Shown here piece by piece: positions 1 through 15,600 of a stretch of DNA of 64,000 nt (position 1 is the stretch's first letter; the number at the start of each line of letters is the position of its first letter). This DNA is from Cycas panzhihuaensis (Eukaryota > Cycadophyta), in assembly GCA_023213395.1 (NCBI GenBank), contig CM041465.1, forward strand, positions 135,663,741-135,727,740. Reading direction: 5' to 3'. The position numbers and the translations under genes were made by a program. Under the pieces are notes generated by a model. The model was not told where the DNA came from and did not search any database. It saw only the letters and a list, made by a program, of their open reading frames with translations.

Positions 1-2720
<2,720 letters not shown>

Positions 2721-3163
2721 ACCCTGCGTGGTTCTCTCTTTGCTTATAGGTTCTCGCCCACACCTTCAACGTCAACTATTGACCACTATCACTCCTATTG
2801 AGAATAGTGACTATCTCGTAGACGCGCATCCAAAAACCCCTTGTGGGCACAAAAGGATAAGGGTTGTATCATTTTTGAAAATCAAAAGCTATGAAAACCT
2901 AAAAAAGCATAGGGGGTGACCAAATGGTATATGGAGACTTTATAGAGTTTAGCTACAAAATTCATTATACTGATTGGCTATCTAGCTTTATTTATAAAGT
3001 CATCTGAGCTAGGTTAGTATATAAGAAAATTTATAGGTTTTCTTCCCTATGAGGGTTTCCCACAAAAGTGCCATAGTAGTTTACTTTGTAAGAGGTTTCA
3101 ATAAAGACCTCATAGGATAGAATAAAATAGGATACAATGACCTTCTACCATTAAGGGGGAGAT
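2721..3163 (+). mobile_element. Probable 3' internal end of a copia element with polypurine tract
   Basis: No readable protein domain was found. A purine-rich tract 'aagggggaga' at 3153-3162 lies directly before an LTR start (TGAAAAGG at 3164), the expected arrangement of the plus-strand primer of plant copia elements. The sequence further left cannot be assigned to a domain, so the internal region is either truncated or too decayed to recognise. Confidence 0.4.
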
Positions 3164-3458
3164 TGAAAAGGGTTAATGTTACAAGGTCATTACATTAGTT
3201 GATTATTTCTAAAAAGGTCTTAAGTAAACTTTAAATTAAATCACTTAAGTAAAATATACTTTTATGTGCATTATGTGTAATTTCAGTTCACCTAACTCTA
3301 ATGCTCCCTCTCTCAATATAAAAGTAAAATCTCAGTGAAGGAGGCTCATTCTTACCTCCCCATTTTATGAGAGCTACTTTCTTTATCTCAAGTCTCTCTT
3401 GCTCCCATGTTTGCCTTTGTGTTTAGTGCATGGAGATGAAGGATAGATCCACTCTTTT
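3164..3458 (+). mobile_element. Copia 3' LTR (same family as 63319-63630, opposite strand)
   Basis: It starts TGAAAAGGGTTAATG after a polypurine tract. It shares ordered blocks with the reverse complement of the LTR at 63319-63630: 'ttaatgt..aaggtcatt', 'aaatgtac/aatatac..tttatgtg', 'aatgctc.ccctc', 'aaa.caaaatctca..gag', and a terminal 'agatcca..c'. The right end is placed at about 3458 because repeat X homology begins at 3459. No matching 5' LTR on this strand is in the window, so the element is incomplete here. Confidence 0.65.
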
Positions 3459-4879
3459 AATTACTAGCCTCATCAAAGGTATATGATTATATAACTAATA
3501 TATCATAATTAAACTGTATGAGAATCCACCATGACCTTATCTCTTAATCTGAGATAATTGTTGGCTCATATTATCTAGGATGAATTAGCCCTAATTCATC
3601 TTGGCCCCTGCTTCACATAATCTAATAATCCTAATCCACTGGACTAACACTCCCATGAAATTTTATGTCCAAACAATCCAAAATATAATGATATAGGTTA
3701 TTACTTTCCTCAATGCTAAGATACACTCTACCATCCTCATAGCCTCAAGTAAAACCCCATGAGGACCAAACTAATAAATGTGCCTTATGAGGTATTGATT
3801 GCACACCTCCTAGGACTCCCCATCTATGAACCTATTCAATCGAATATCCCATCCTTGTTAATTGACTCCAAAAATCCTCTTAATGTATCAAAGAGTAACA
3901 CGAATGTCACCAATCCCCCTGACCCTAAAAACACCATATGGAATAATCCAAAAACCTGTGAAATCCTCCAAGATCTTGTACTCCATCACCATCTATATAG
4001 AATGACTCACTTAAACCAAGCCATATCACCTTAGGATTTGCCAATCTGTAGCTAAAAGGGCACCTATAGAAGTACCTATAACTAGTCCCTTATTCTCTTG
4101 GGTCTCTATTCTCTTAATAGGCAATATCATAGTTGATTTGAGAAGATCAATTTTGTCATTAAAGTGTAATTTTTTTATGTTTCTCTTCAACAATCATAAA
4201 TCTATCAAAAACATAATTTCATGGTCAAAAATATGATTTCATAGTGAAAAATACAATTTATGTATCTCAAAACATGATCTCTTAATCCAAAAATACAATT
4301 TTAGAATTCTTGTAATTGCCAAAATCATATTTTTAAACTAGAAATCATGTTTTTAGACCTCTTGTCATGCTTTTCTCCTATAAAATCATGTTTTTCACTA
4401 TCAAATTACATTAAAATTAATTTTTTTATTATTAAACACTCACTGAATAATGAACTCCTTAATTCATTGTCTTAAGATCAACCCCCCTCATGTAGATACC
4501 TTTAGTAAGCTACTTTGTTGCTTCACATGATCATAAATTTACTCTGGATGGGCTCCTTTTCTTAACTCTTAATAGTGAAAATGAATAGTAAATCATATAC
4601 TTTCCATATAAAAGGGACCCCCCTCTTTATCTAGGGCCTAAATTTTCCCTTCATTCCATTCAACTCTATCATGTAAATATATTTGATTTGGGATACCCTA
4701 CTTACTATAGACCTCATTTTTACCCTTATTATTAGTGTTTCATACTAGTAATGAGAGGGACATATTGTAATTTTATGTGATTATCTCTTTGAGTTTAATA
4801 TACTCAATTGCACATACATTAATATATCATAATATCTATTATTTTATGGCTTTCATTCTTCATTTATATACTCCAAGAA

Positions 4880-5170
4880 TCCATCTATTGAAGAGCTAAA
4901 ACTGTGATAGTTATGCTTTGAAAAGTTATCTGCTAATAAGCTTAAACTATGGTAGTCTTATACTCTAAGAATTTATTTGTTGAAGAGTTAAAACTATGAC
5001 AATTATACTCTAAAAAGTCATCTACTAATGAGCTTAACTATGATAGAATTAATCTCTAAAAAGTCACCTATTAATGAGCCTAAACTATGATAGTTCATCC
5101 CATTATACTCTTGCATGGGATCTCCCCTCTTAAGCATTATTAATGCGACTAAACTATGACAACAACTCCT
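4880..5170 (+). repeat. Degenerate tandem array in repeat X copy A
   Basis: Units of roughly 50-75 bp centred on 'taaactatggtagt' plus 'gctttgaaaagtcatctactaatgagc' recur about five times with substitutions. The same array is found in copies B (9780-10060) and C (25810-26120). Confidence 0.75.
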
Positions 5171-6804
5171 ATTTAAGCCCTATCCATTTCATAGGCATTT
5201 TTATACTATCACTAATTAAGTCTATCAATGCAATTGAGACTTAGTTTAAGAGTCCTTTCACTTAGTGTTATTAGATTTTCATATTAATTAAGGTTGATTT
5301 CTACTTTCCCATCTTATATAGACCTATCATTCAAATCTCTCCTTTATGACATCAATGATGCTTTTACCTATGACTCCATGTTGCCACCTTACACCATCCT
5401 ACTTCCATGCTAAAGTAGGAGATTTAGGTATTAAAGGGGTAAATGTTTTCCCAAAATTAGGCCTCTTATTAGATTTAAGTATGTTTTATTAATCATCATT
5501 GTTAGACTTTGGCATATGTATAAATTATCTTGCTTGTCATGCAAAGTTGTTGCTTGGTACTTGGTTCATTTTATCATGGTTTTGATTGAAATTGCATTTG
5601 CTTTGATGTTGATCATATGGTCTTTTGTTATAATATAATAACTAGATGATGTATTGTGTATGATGATGATTTATACACATTGATTATTGATATTATAGTG
5701 CTATAACCTTACTTTTTCCCATTCTAAGCCATCTAATCTTACTATTGCTCCTTGTTTATTTTATTGCTCTTGTTTTTATAATTACTTTATAGATTCATCA
5801 TATTTTTTGTCTTAATTTTGTTCCTTAAGTTCCTCTTCTAGGCCATTTCAATTGATATTCTAGTAGAGTTTCTTTTATAGATTAATTTATTTGAGGAGTC
5901 TTTATTTTTATTTTTATTTTCTTTTCATCTTTTTCCCATTTATCGTATTTTTAGTATAATGAAAAACATGACTTTATTCATAAAATGTGACTAATCATGT
6001 TGTATGAATAAAATCTTATTTTTTGCCCTTCATAAAATATGATCATCACATTTTATAAAAGAAGTCATATTTTTTACTGTATCACTTATAAATTTTTTTG
6101 GTAAAGAATGCCGATTCCCTTCTATTCTCAATTACCACTACCTAGATTTGTATGAGCTCACCACCCCTTCTCTCTAAGTGCCCTAAGACCCTCAATCCAT
6201 TATTGATTTATACAATTTTTTTATTTCGGAGAAGATTTAGAAGTGGATAGAGTATTTCTAACTTGTTGGTTTTAAAGGTTTTACATGAACTATATCAGAT
6301 TGTTGTAATATTAGGTGCCCTTGGAGCATCCTCTCATCAAATATTCTTATTTTTTAAGCTTGGTAATGTTACTTTTTGGTGTAATAATCTTGATTTTAAT
6401 GATTTATTAGTAATTTGTGCTCTCCTTTATCCATATTTTTGTAAGTTTATGAGTTAATTTCTATTTGGGGTATTGGAAACTTAACTAAAGACTAGTCCTT
6501 ATGAGCTTAAGTGAGGCCTACTAAGGTGACTATAGAGCTACATTCATCCCATTCACTACTTAGTTCTCAAATCCTTTTACTTCCTTTCTATAAGAGTATT
6601 TTTTTTTAAGTTTTATCACTTTTGTTTATGATTTTCTCTTATTTCTTTCAAGGCTTTGTCATCTTCTTTCTATTCCTATGATTTCAAGGATTAAATGATG
6701 ATGTATGGGCTAAAAATGGATACCATATTAATGCACACTATACTATTTTTATCAATCTCTCAAGTAAGATTATTTGTCTTTTAGATTTATAAATTCTTCA
6801 ATTT

Positions 6805-6809
<5 letters not shown>

Positions 6810-6851
<42 letters not shown>
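6810..6851. repeat. (GT)n microsatellite in repeat X copy A
   Basis: About 20 GT dinucleotides. The equivalent place in copy C holds the much longer GT/AT tract at 43761-44745, so the seed was present before the copies diverged. Confidence 0.95.
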
Positions 6852-6854
<3 letters not shown>

Positions 6855-7700
6855 ATATTCATATGACTTGCTTTAGTTTTTCCTTTAAAAATAGAGTTCC
6901 TTCATCATTATTATGAGTGAATGTTAATTTAGTTAAGGTATTTTCATTGAAAAACCTTGATCTATACTTGTGAATCTTCATTGGTTTTAATTTTCTTTTA
7001 CATACAAGTCCTTTAACTTCTATATTATCATTGTAAATTAATTTATCTTGATTCCTATATTGCATGCAATAAACTCTTACCAATTTGTATTTCTTGTGGA
7101 TATATTTACTTTGGAATTTCTCTCCAACTAAAAATATCTTATATATAAAAGGAAAAATCTTATGCAAGAGAAGAGTTAAATCAACTTTAAACTCATTTCC
7201 TCCAAGTATATGCAGATTCTCCCTTTAGGATTTCTTTATATTTGTTCAAAGTATAAATTGTTATAAAGTTAGAATTGAAAGAATATTTAAAGGAAACCGT
7301 TTATTTTTATAAGTTTATCCCTTTCATAGTCTTTTTATCTTTTGTTGTCTTACTTATTTTCATTAAAATAAAAAAAGAAAAAAAAGAAGCTTTTCATCTT
7401 ACACATTAGACATTTAGATTATTTCTTATGAGAGTGTTAGGGTTGCATGATTATTTAACTATTATCTTCTTGCATACTATCATATATACTTAAAAAGTAG
7501 AAAGAAGTGTAATAAGATATTATAAATAAGATAACCATAAGTGTAATTTTTAAATTTATATCTCCTTTAATTATTTATGTAGTTTGGCTATTTTATTCTT
7601 ACATGTGTATGATTTTTCATTTTATGCAAATAAAAAGTATCTTATAGTTACTACTCATAGGTATATTTCTTTTGTTTATACGCATTTATCTAGCTGCACA

Positions 7701-8365
7701 TGCTTTATAAATTATAATTCTACATCATCTCACTCTTATTTAGGATCACATCCATAAGGAATTGATGACTCTTGCATAGGAGTTGATTAAGATACTTTGC
7801 CTTTTTAGATAAGTTGAACCCTTCCTTCTTTTGTGATTCATTTTGGTAAACTTTACTAAAGGGACATCTAGTCTAAAGAAAACATAGACAACCACCATCA
7901 GAACTAGTATCCATATTATGAATAGAGGAGTTACCTCCTCTTGCTCCCTCTATCTCTCTACCAATATCTCCCTCTCCTCCTCTACTTGTATCCTCTCTCT
8001 ATTTAGCACCTAGTTCACCCACTCCCTCTGTCAGTACAAATGATATATGCTTCTTACTTACCTTGTCCTCCTACAATACCACTTACTCCCTAATTACCTT
8101 ATAGTCCCTCTACTCCACTTACACCTTATCCTATTCCCCTATGTATAAGGGACAATATCCTTACTACTACGCTCTCAACATCACTAGCCTTAATATTTAT
8201 CCAAGATTACACCTTATCATAGGAAATAAGAACTAATTGGTTCCTCGTCATCCTAGTTAAGAGAGGACTATGTGTACTCCCAACTACCATTGCCTGCCTA
8301 TTATGGACCCAGTAGTATATATGCCATCTATTCATGGTAGGGTCTATAATATTTAGTTTCTTGAT
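7701..8365. other. Unassigned AT-rich spacer
   Basis: No open coding sequence, RNA gene or recognisable transposon domain was seen. It lies between repeat X copies A and B and may be the upstream part of copy B, which has no counterpart in copy A because copy A is preceded by an LTR. Confidence 0.5.
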
Positions 8366-8471
8366 AATTTAACTAGTCTCATCAATAGGATATGGTCATA
8401 TAGCTAACACATAAGGATAGAGCTATATAAAAATCCCCCACATATATGTCTCTAAATACCAATCAATTATT

Positions 8472-8545
8472 GACTTATGTTATTAAGGATGAAGTTATCC
8501 TAATTCATGACTTATGTTATTAAGGATGAAGTTATCCTAATTCAT
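8472..8545 (+). repeat. Perfect 37-bp tandem duplication
   Basis: Two identical adjacent 37-bp units, 8472-8508 and 8509-8545, both starting 'gacttatgttattaagg'. Copy A has only one equivalent unit, so this duplication is recent and local. Confidence 0.95.
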
Positions 8546-9779
8546 TCAGGTAGCTACCTCACATTGTCTAATGATCCCCACTCACTAAGCCAAAACCCCC
8601 TTGAAGTTTTGCATCATAGAAATCTAGAATACTATGATTTGTGCCCCTTTTTCATCCCTATGGCCTCTAATTAAATCCCATTGACATCAAATTAATATGT
8701 AAACCTTGTCAAATATTGACTACATACCTACTGAGACCTATCATCTATGACCTAATTCAATTAGATCTCTTCTTTATGTTAACTCACTCTTAGGGTCCTC
8801 CCTATGTCTCTAACAGTGATTTGTATATCCCCTATACCATGAACTCAAAATACTCCATTTGAAGGTAGCCATAAACTGACAAAGTCTTCTAGTATCTCAT
8901 ACTCCATTACTAATTGGATGGAATAGATAGCTCTAGCAACTAATAGGGCCCTAATGAATGGCTCTATGGCCCATCCTTTATTCTCTCGCATATTAATCCT
9001 CTCAAGAGATTGCATTATAATGAAGAAAATTGAACTTAATCTCATCTAATAATATTTAGAAATAAAAAATGTTTTAACTTTTCTAGCTTTTTTAAGTTCC
9101 CTCTAAAAACATAATAAGCCCACTAAAAACATTATTTACAGATAAAAAAACACAACAAACTAGTAAAAAATATGATGTTTAAATATTCTAATTTTAGAAA
9201 TTACATTTTTGATCTATTTGTTGCATTTGAAACATGTTCCTATATTTTTCATTAATGATATCAAGTTTTTAACAAAAATCATATAAAACTGAAAAAATAA
9301 TTATACTATTAAGTTGCCAATTGTCAAATGCCAAGTTGTATCTTCACTCTCTTAACTCGATGGAGCTTGTGAAGTATTGGAGTTTCTCCCCAAGTGCACA
9401 AAATCTCGATCCAATCATGAAAATAACTCTCAAACTTTAACTCTCGCTTATAAAATGAAGTTAGATAGGAACTCTTCTTACTATAAAAGGTCTTCTTATC
9501 TAAGGAGGTTTTATCTCTTAGTTTACTCTTTCTAAGCATTTGTATTTCATAAGCATTGTCATTTGTGGGTTTTGATTCTTCTCCAGTAGGTTTCTTGCAC
9601 CTTCCTACTTAACGTTTTCCCCTACTATTAATGAGGTAATCCAAGTTGAGGTGATTAAGAAATTTCACCTAAAGGTAGATTATTTAAATCTTATACTTGT
9701 TTATACCCTATAGGATCAATTCTTCATCCTCATTCTAAAATTTACCTTCTTTTCAGCCCTTATGCATCTCTAAAGCTAT

Positions 9780-10060
9780 CATGCTCTGAAAAACTTAACT
9801 GTTAAAGAGCTTAAACTTTGGTAGTCTGCTTTGTAATGAGGGTAAACTAATGCTTCAAAAAGATTGACTACTAAAGAGCCTAAACTATGGTAGTTTGCTC
9901 CATAATGAGGGTAAGCACAACTTTGAAAAGCTTAATTTCTAAAGAGATTAAACTATGAAAATCCATTTAATAATAAAGGTAAACTAATGCTCTAAAAGAT
10001 CACCTTCTAAAGAGCTTAAACTATGGTAGTCCCCATCATGTACTTGCGATAGGTTCCCTC
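9780..10060 (+). repeat. Degenerate tandem array in repeat X copy B
   Basis: Repeats of roughly 60-70 bp containing 'taaactatggtagt', 'gctcc.taatgagggtaa' and 'ctaaagagc'. Same array type as at 4880-5170 and 25810-26120. Confidence 0.8.
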
Positions 10061-10118
10061 CTTTGAAAATTCAAGGGATATGAAAATGGTCTTTAATGAG
10101 ACAAAGCTATGGTGATCA

Positions 10119-10648
10119 TTTTAAACCTTATGTTTACATGTTAAGCCTATGTACTTTATTATTCATGTACTATTCGTACCTTTATACTTTTATTCTTTTG
10201 TATTTTAGTGACTTATCACTTAAGTGATAAAGTACACACTCACATTCTTTCCTAGTGATACAACATTATCACTAAAGGGTCAAATGGAATCCCATGCACT
10301 TTTGCTCACTTGAGAGCCCTAAAGGACACTTGTCCTATATCTAAGGCATGTACATTGGAAGTTTGACACTTGTCAAACATCTAATACCTTAGGTCTCATA
10401 TTTCACTCTATATATTGAACCCTCTTCTCATTGTTCTCATATAGAGTTGGAGCTTCATTGTTATGCTACTAGTTTGCTAATCAAACTATGATTCATTTGG
10501 AGGTTGGACCAATTCCAACTCCTCATCTTTGGTATCATTTTGCCCTTTCTCTTCATGCTTGATCTTGCTCATGTTTAATCTCATAGCTTCATTCTTAGTC
10601 TAGTTTATTTGTTTTCTAGAACTAGAGTAAATAAAGCTTCTAGATCTT
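10119..10648 (+). mobile_element. Copia 5' LTR, first part
   Basis: It begins TTTTAAACCTTATG, where the other copies have TGTTAAACCTTATG, so the canonical TG start is mutated. It matches 23738-24203 and 24222-24766 along its length. It is interrupted after 'cttctagatctt' by the LINE; the remaining 31 bases are at 17204-17234. Confidence 0.9.
10637..10648 (+). repeat. LINE target-site duplication, left copy
   Basis: CTTCTAGATCTT, repeated exactly at 17192-17203. The uninterrupted 3' LTR carries the same word only once, which fixes both LINE ends. Confidence 0.92.
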
Positions 10649-10835
10649 ATGGTGGCTTAAGTCTCAAAGGTGACTGTGACTGTGTTAGGGTTTCGACGAA
10701 GGCGATGGTGATTGGGTTCCTAACATGTTTTAGCCTGAGTAAATATGGGGGCTCTTCGTAGCCTCCCAACTGGGAAACAACTGTGAGTCATCATAGCTTG
10801 CAGATCCGGGTAGGGATGAAGGAATATCCTATTCA

Positions 10836-12650
10836 TTGACAACATTCGAGGAAGGTATTCACCCATCAACAGTTCGAGCAAGAGGTTGTTCTGGGACCTG
10901 GAGGAAGGATTGGTTGAGGAAATTTGCTTATCCTGGTAGTAGGGTTAAAGGAAGGAGTGAGGCATCTCTGAATCATGGCAACAAATCAGATCTGAGTCTT
11001 GATTCGACCAGAGAAACGAAAAAGCAAAGGGTCGTAGAGTCAAGTCAGCACGGCAGAGGCAGGGATAACACCCTAACTCTAGGGTATGAGCAGGAGTTGG
11101 CCATAACGATGCCGAAGGTGGATGAATGGAGGATGCCAGATAGTGGCTTATTCGTGCAAAATAGTGACGTCCCAAGCTATAAGAGATATCTAAAAGATTC
11201 AGTCTTGTGTTCTCAGGCTTTAGAGGTGAGTCCATGAAGTTCTACCTTTGTCAATGTAGTTTATCTTTATAAGTTTTGAATGAAGCAAAAATAGGATGAC
11301 TAGACTCAGTCCTCTCCTCTGGGAAGGATGTACCTTGAAGCCTTAAGAAATGGTAAACCTAAGGAGATTGTTATCAAACTAGTGATAAGAGATAACTAAA
11401 TAAAAATTTTAGTCCCAAAGGAGCTAACAGAGAAAATAATACAATACTGGGAAAACAGCTTGGTGGGGAGGTTTTTAGGGCCCAGACCAGGGCTAGATAC
11501 CATAAGGAGTTGGATTAGAAATAAGTAGAAAATAAAAAATCTAGTGGAGGTGATGGCTATGCCCAAGGGATGTGTCCTTTTCAGATTTGCAAACTAGGAA
11601 GATATGATAGTATCTTTATTAAGATCTCCATTGATGTTTGGAAGGAAGGCCATGACTTTGGAAAATGGCATCTAGATTTTGACCTGACAGTTCCTCAAGT
11701 CAAACAAACTCCAATATGGGTTCAAATGCCAGGGCTCCCCCTACATTTTTGGAACCTAGAAGTGGTTAGAGGTGTTGCAAGTGTTGTAGGCCCCCTTCTA
11801 GCTATAGGCTCAGTGACGAAGAATAGATCTCGATTGATTAACGCCAAGTTCTATGTCCTAGCAAATCCCAACAGTGACCTCCCAAAAGTAGTAGACAAAG
11901 AGTCAGGGGGTTGGGAATTTACCTAAAAGTTAGCCTATGAATTGGAAGGCTTCAGATGTTCAAGATGTAGATGTTTGGGGCATCTCTCTATTAAATCTCT
12001 AGGAGAAACTAAAGAAATAAGGAAAGAAGTGGAGGGGCGACAAAAAGAAGCTGGAGACATGAAAAAAGAAGAGGATATGAGTGCATAACCAAACAGGAGT
12101 ATAAATTTGATACCAGATGAAGGCAGGAGACCAGATTCAATGTTGGAGTCTAACATAGCAGTGACTTTGGAGGCCCTGGAGGGCTAGAAAGACAAAAAGC
12201 AAGGGATAGAAGGTAATCTTGGGGAGTCAAGAAATAAAGAGCCAAGACACGAAGATTCTACCAAGGCGATGGATGAATCATCTTAGGAGAAATCAAAAGG
12301 AATCAACTAGGAGGAGGAGGACTACCTAGCAAAGGAAGAGATAGGGAGGGCTTGGATCCAAGATCAAGTGGAAGAACAGATCCCAGAGGAGGGGGGGGGA
12401 GAGCCGAAGATGCCATGAGAAATGTTTCTTGAGGCTAGGAGAGCTTTAGATCTAGGAAGGATAGGAGGAGGGACTCATAAATGGATCACATAGGATAAAG
12501 GAGGGTAGATGGAGGTGAAGAAAGTCCCTGACTTCGACATCAAAAAAAGGGTGGGCAGACCGTCAAGGAAAGTGACAAGAGAAAAGGAAGCAACATCCCA
12601 AATTGATTTGGGCTACCAGAGTATATTAAAGGAGGGGGGGGGGGGGTAAT
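10836..12650 (+). pseudogene. LINE ORF1 (DUF4283 / zinc-knuckle gag-like protein), broken
   Basis: ORF1 proteins of plant LINEs bind the element RNA. The first 130 codons (10836-11237) are basic and unrecognised, and no good ATG was found. In another frame, 11570-11926 reads as a DUF4283-like domain, with the typical stretch around 'PIWVQMPGLPLHFW' and a following Gly- and Lys-rich segment. After one stop the same frame gives a zinc knuckle near 11950-11995 whose first Cys pair and His are present, while the last Cys is replaced by Ser. The remainder to about 12650 is a charged, Glu- and Lys-rich tail with further stops. At least one frameshift and several stops make this non-functional. DUF4283 assignment is by pattern. 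Confidence 0.8.
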
Positions 12651-12689
12651 TGAGGGCCCACTTCTCAGAAGTAGGAGACAGGATGGGAA

Positions 12690-15600
12690 GGGGTAGGGTC
12701 TATAAAGATTCTCTCCTAGAACATAAGGGGCTTAAATGCCCCATCTAAGTAAAGATTGGTGAAGGAGCTAAGAGCTAGGGAGGGTGCAGACTTAGTATTT
12801 CTACAGGAGACAAAAATGACCCAGGTAAAGGAGGAGGAGGTAAAAAATAAAAAATGGAGAAGGGCAGAGATGAGGGTGAAAGAGGGTGTTTTGGGTTCGG
12901 GAGGGCTTGCTATTCTTTGGAACCCAGGCATGTGGCAAGGTTATGAGGTGGCTAAGAGGGAGCACTTCATCACAATGTGTCTGGTATGCAGAAGGACAAA
13001 CTCCCTATAGTACGTCACCAACATCTATGCTCCGATGGTGGTGGAGGGCAGGAAGCTACTGTGAAACAATATAGTGGAGATCCACAAAGATTAAAAAGGC
13101 CCATGGATGGTAGTAGGGGATTTCAACTTAACTCTAACCCTAGAGCAGAAGAAAGGTGGGCAAGAGGGGTGGTCTAGGGGTATGGCTAACCTTGGTGATT
13201 TCCTTCAGAATTGGGGGTTGATGGACATACCCCTTAGTAGGGCCAGGTTCACATGGATGAATAGGAGATTGGGGCAAAACCATATCTAGGTCAAGTTGGA
13301 TAGATTTCTAATTAATTATGAGTGGATGCGGCTCCATGGGGACTTGAAGCTAGTGGCCCTTCTAAGATCGATTTTTTATCACTCCCCTCTCCTTTTGGAA
13401 TGCTCATATCCAGATAACTATTATGGGGCCCCCTTCCATTTTGTGCATATGTGGATGCAACACCCAGACCTAAGAACTAGGATCAATGAGTGGTGGAGTA
13501 TTCCTGTTGAGGAGTATGCCATATTTAAATTTTCAAAGAAGTTATCATGGATCAAGAGACAGATAAAAGTCTGGAACAAGGAGGCATTCAGAAATATATT
13601 TGATGCCAAAGGAAGACTTTTGGAAGATCTGAATATGATCAAGCAGAGGATCAAAGAAGAGGGTAGATCTAGTACATTAGACCAGATGGAAAGCGGACTA
13701 TCTAAAGAATTAGAAGAGGTACTGCTGAAGGAGGAACTTCACTAGAAACAAAAATCCAAGGATCTGTGGGTTGAGGAGGGGGACAGGAATACCAAGTTTT
13801 TCCATATGTTGACCTTAAAACATAGAGCCTATAACAGAATAAGTAAGTTGCGAAGTAAGGAGGGTACTATACTTAAGACAGAAGAATAAATTAGAACCTC
13901 TGCGGTCAAGTATTTCAAAGAACTTTTTAGTGAACTTGAGTGCCAGGACCTGGAATTATGCTCAAACCTAATGAGTTGTATTCTATAGTCAGTCAATGAG
14001 ATCCAAAATAGAAAGTTGATAGAGCCTTTCTCCCTCGATGAAATGGAGAGGGCTCTATTCAGCATGGGGTAGGATAAGGCCCCAGGGCTAGATGGTATTC
14101 CCCCAGGTTTCTTTCAAGAATACTGGGACATTATTAAGGATGACTTGAAAGAGGTGGTCAATGAATTCTTTAAGAAGAAGATAATTTTGAAGGAGTGGCA
14201 ATCTACCTTTTTGGTACTGATACCTAAAAAAATGGGGGCAAAGGTTATGGAGGACTTCATACCAATCAACCTGTGTAATATCAACTATAAAATTTTGGTG
14301 AAATTATTGGCAAATTACCTTAAGGAGTGTCTTCTATTTATTATATCTACTAATCATGATGGATTTGTTAAAGGTAGACAGATTGTGGATGGTATAATTA
14401 CTACACACAAGATGATTCATTCGATGTATCATAGAAAGGAAGTAGGTATGATAGTGAAAACTGATATGTCTAAAGCCTATGACAAGGTTGTTTGGGACTG
14501 TCTCCTCAACAGCCTCAAGGCCTTTGGTTTTGGTGAGGTGTGGAGGGAATGGATGAAGTGTTGTATCTCGACCCCTTCCTTTTCTGTGCTGATAAATAGT
14601 TTGTCGACCCCCTTCTTTTCTGGTTTGAGGGGTCTAAGGTAAGGAGAACCCCTGTCCCCCTATCTCTTTATCATAATGGCAGAGCTTCTAGGGAGGGCTA
14701 CATAGGAGGCCAAGAGGGTTGGCTAGGTAGTTGGATTAAAGCCATCCTCAAATATGGAAAATATCATCCACCATCAGTTTGTAGATGACAATATCTTTCT
14801 AGGTAAAGCATCTCTTGGAGAAGCCAGGGCTATGAAAGATGGGCTTCAGGCTTATGAATGGGCCTCAAACCAAAAAATCAATTAGGAAAAAAGCTCTGTC
14901 TATTTCATTAACACTCCAAAAAGGCTCTAGTAGAGAATTAGTAGAGTTCTAGAGATCCCAACTAGGACCCTTCCATCCATTTATCTTGGGATGCCTCTTT
15001 TCATGGGCAATATGAGAAAGGATCTCTGGAGTCCCATTGTGGGATGGTTCCAGAGGAAGTTGATTGGATGGAAGGGGACCCTACTTAGCTTAGCAGGTAA
15101 AATTCAGCTAGTAGTGGGCTTTCCTATAGGGTATCCTAGTTTATATGATGTCTTTATTCATCATGTTGAATAAGGTCATCTCAATAGTAGAGGGAATCAT
15201 GAAAAGATTTCTCTGGTCTAGCTCAGAAGAGATAAATATAATCCACCCGGTATCATAGGAAAAGATATTCAAGCCCAGATGGGTAGGGGGGCTTAATGTC
15301 AAGAGGATGGGGCTATTTAACAAAGCCCTCCTAGCAAAATTGGGCTGGAGACTAGTTAGAGAGGATGGCACTCAATGGGGAGATATAATAATAAAAAAAT
15401 ATCTAGGGGGAAACCATTTCCTGAATGAGGAGGAAAGAGGGGACACCGATTCTCCCATCTAGAAAGGCCTCCTGTCTTCTAGACTTATATTGAGTAATGA
15501 CTTAAGATGGAAATTGGAGAACGGAGAAAGCATAAGTTTTTGGAAGGATAAATGGTATGGCAACTACACTTTCAAGGATTTACCATCCATTGGTAATATG

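Larger units (their letters stand above)
3459..7700 (+). repeat. Unclassified repeat X, copy A
   Basis: AT-rich sequence sharing ordered blocks with copy B (8366-10118 plus 24767-25549) and copy C (25550-26689 plus 42786-46000). Shared landmarks are 'ctag.ctcatcaa', 'gatgaa.t.atcctaattcat', a tandem 'aaactatgg' array, 'taccatc.t..ttcttatta', 'agagctacatt', and a (GT)n tract near 6811. No LTR ends or terminal inverted repeats were recognised. A decayed coding trace may exist on the minus strand around 3750-4090 (see findings). The element class is unknown. Apart from that trace no gene is seen in this stretch. Confidence 0.65.
8366..10118 (+). repeat. Unclassified repeat X, copy B (left part)
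   Basis: It aligns in order with copy A from 3459 onward and is interrupted at 10118 by the copia element. The rest of the same copy resumes at 24767. The five bases GATCA at 10114-10118 and AATCA at 24767-24771 are the target-site duplication, with one mismatch. No intact gene is present. Confidence 0.7.

Noticed and set aside
6859-7167. 102-codon Lys-rich minus-strand frame in repeat X copy A
   Set aside because: AT-rich frame with no recognised motif; not seen in copy C.
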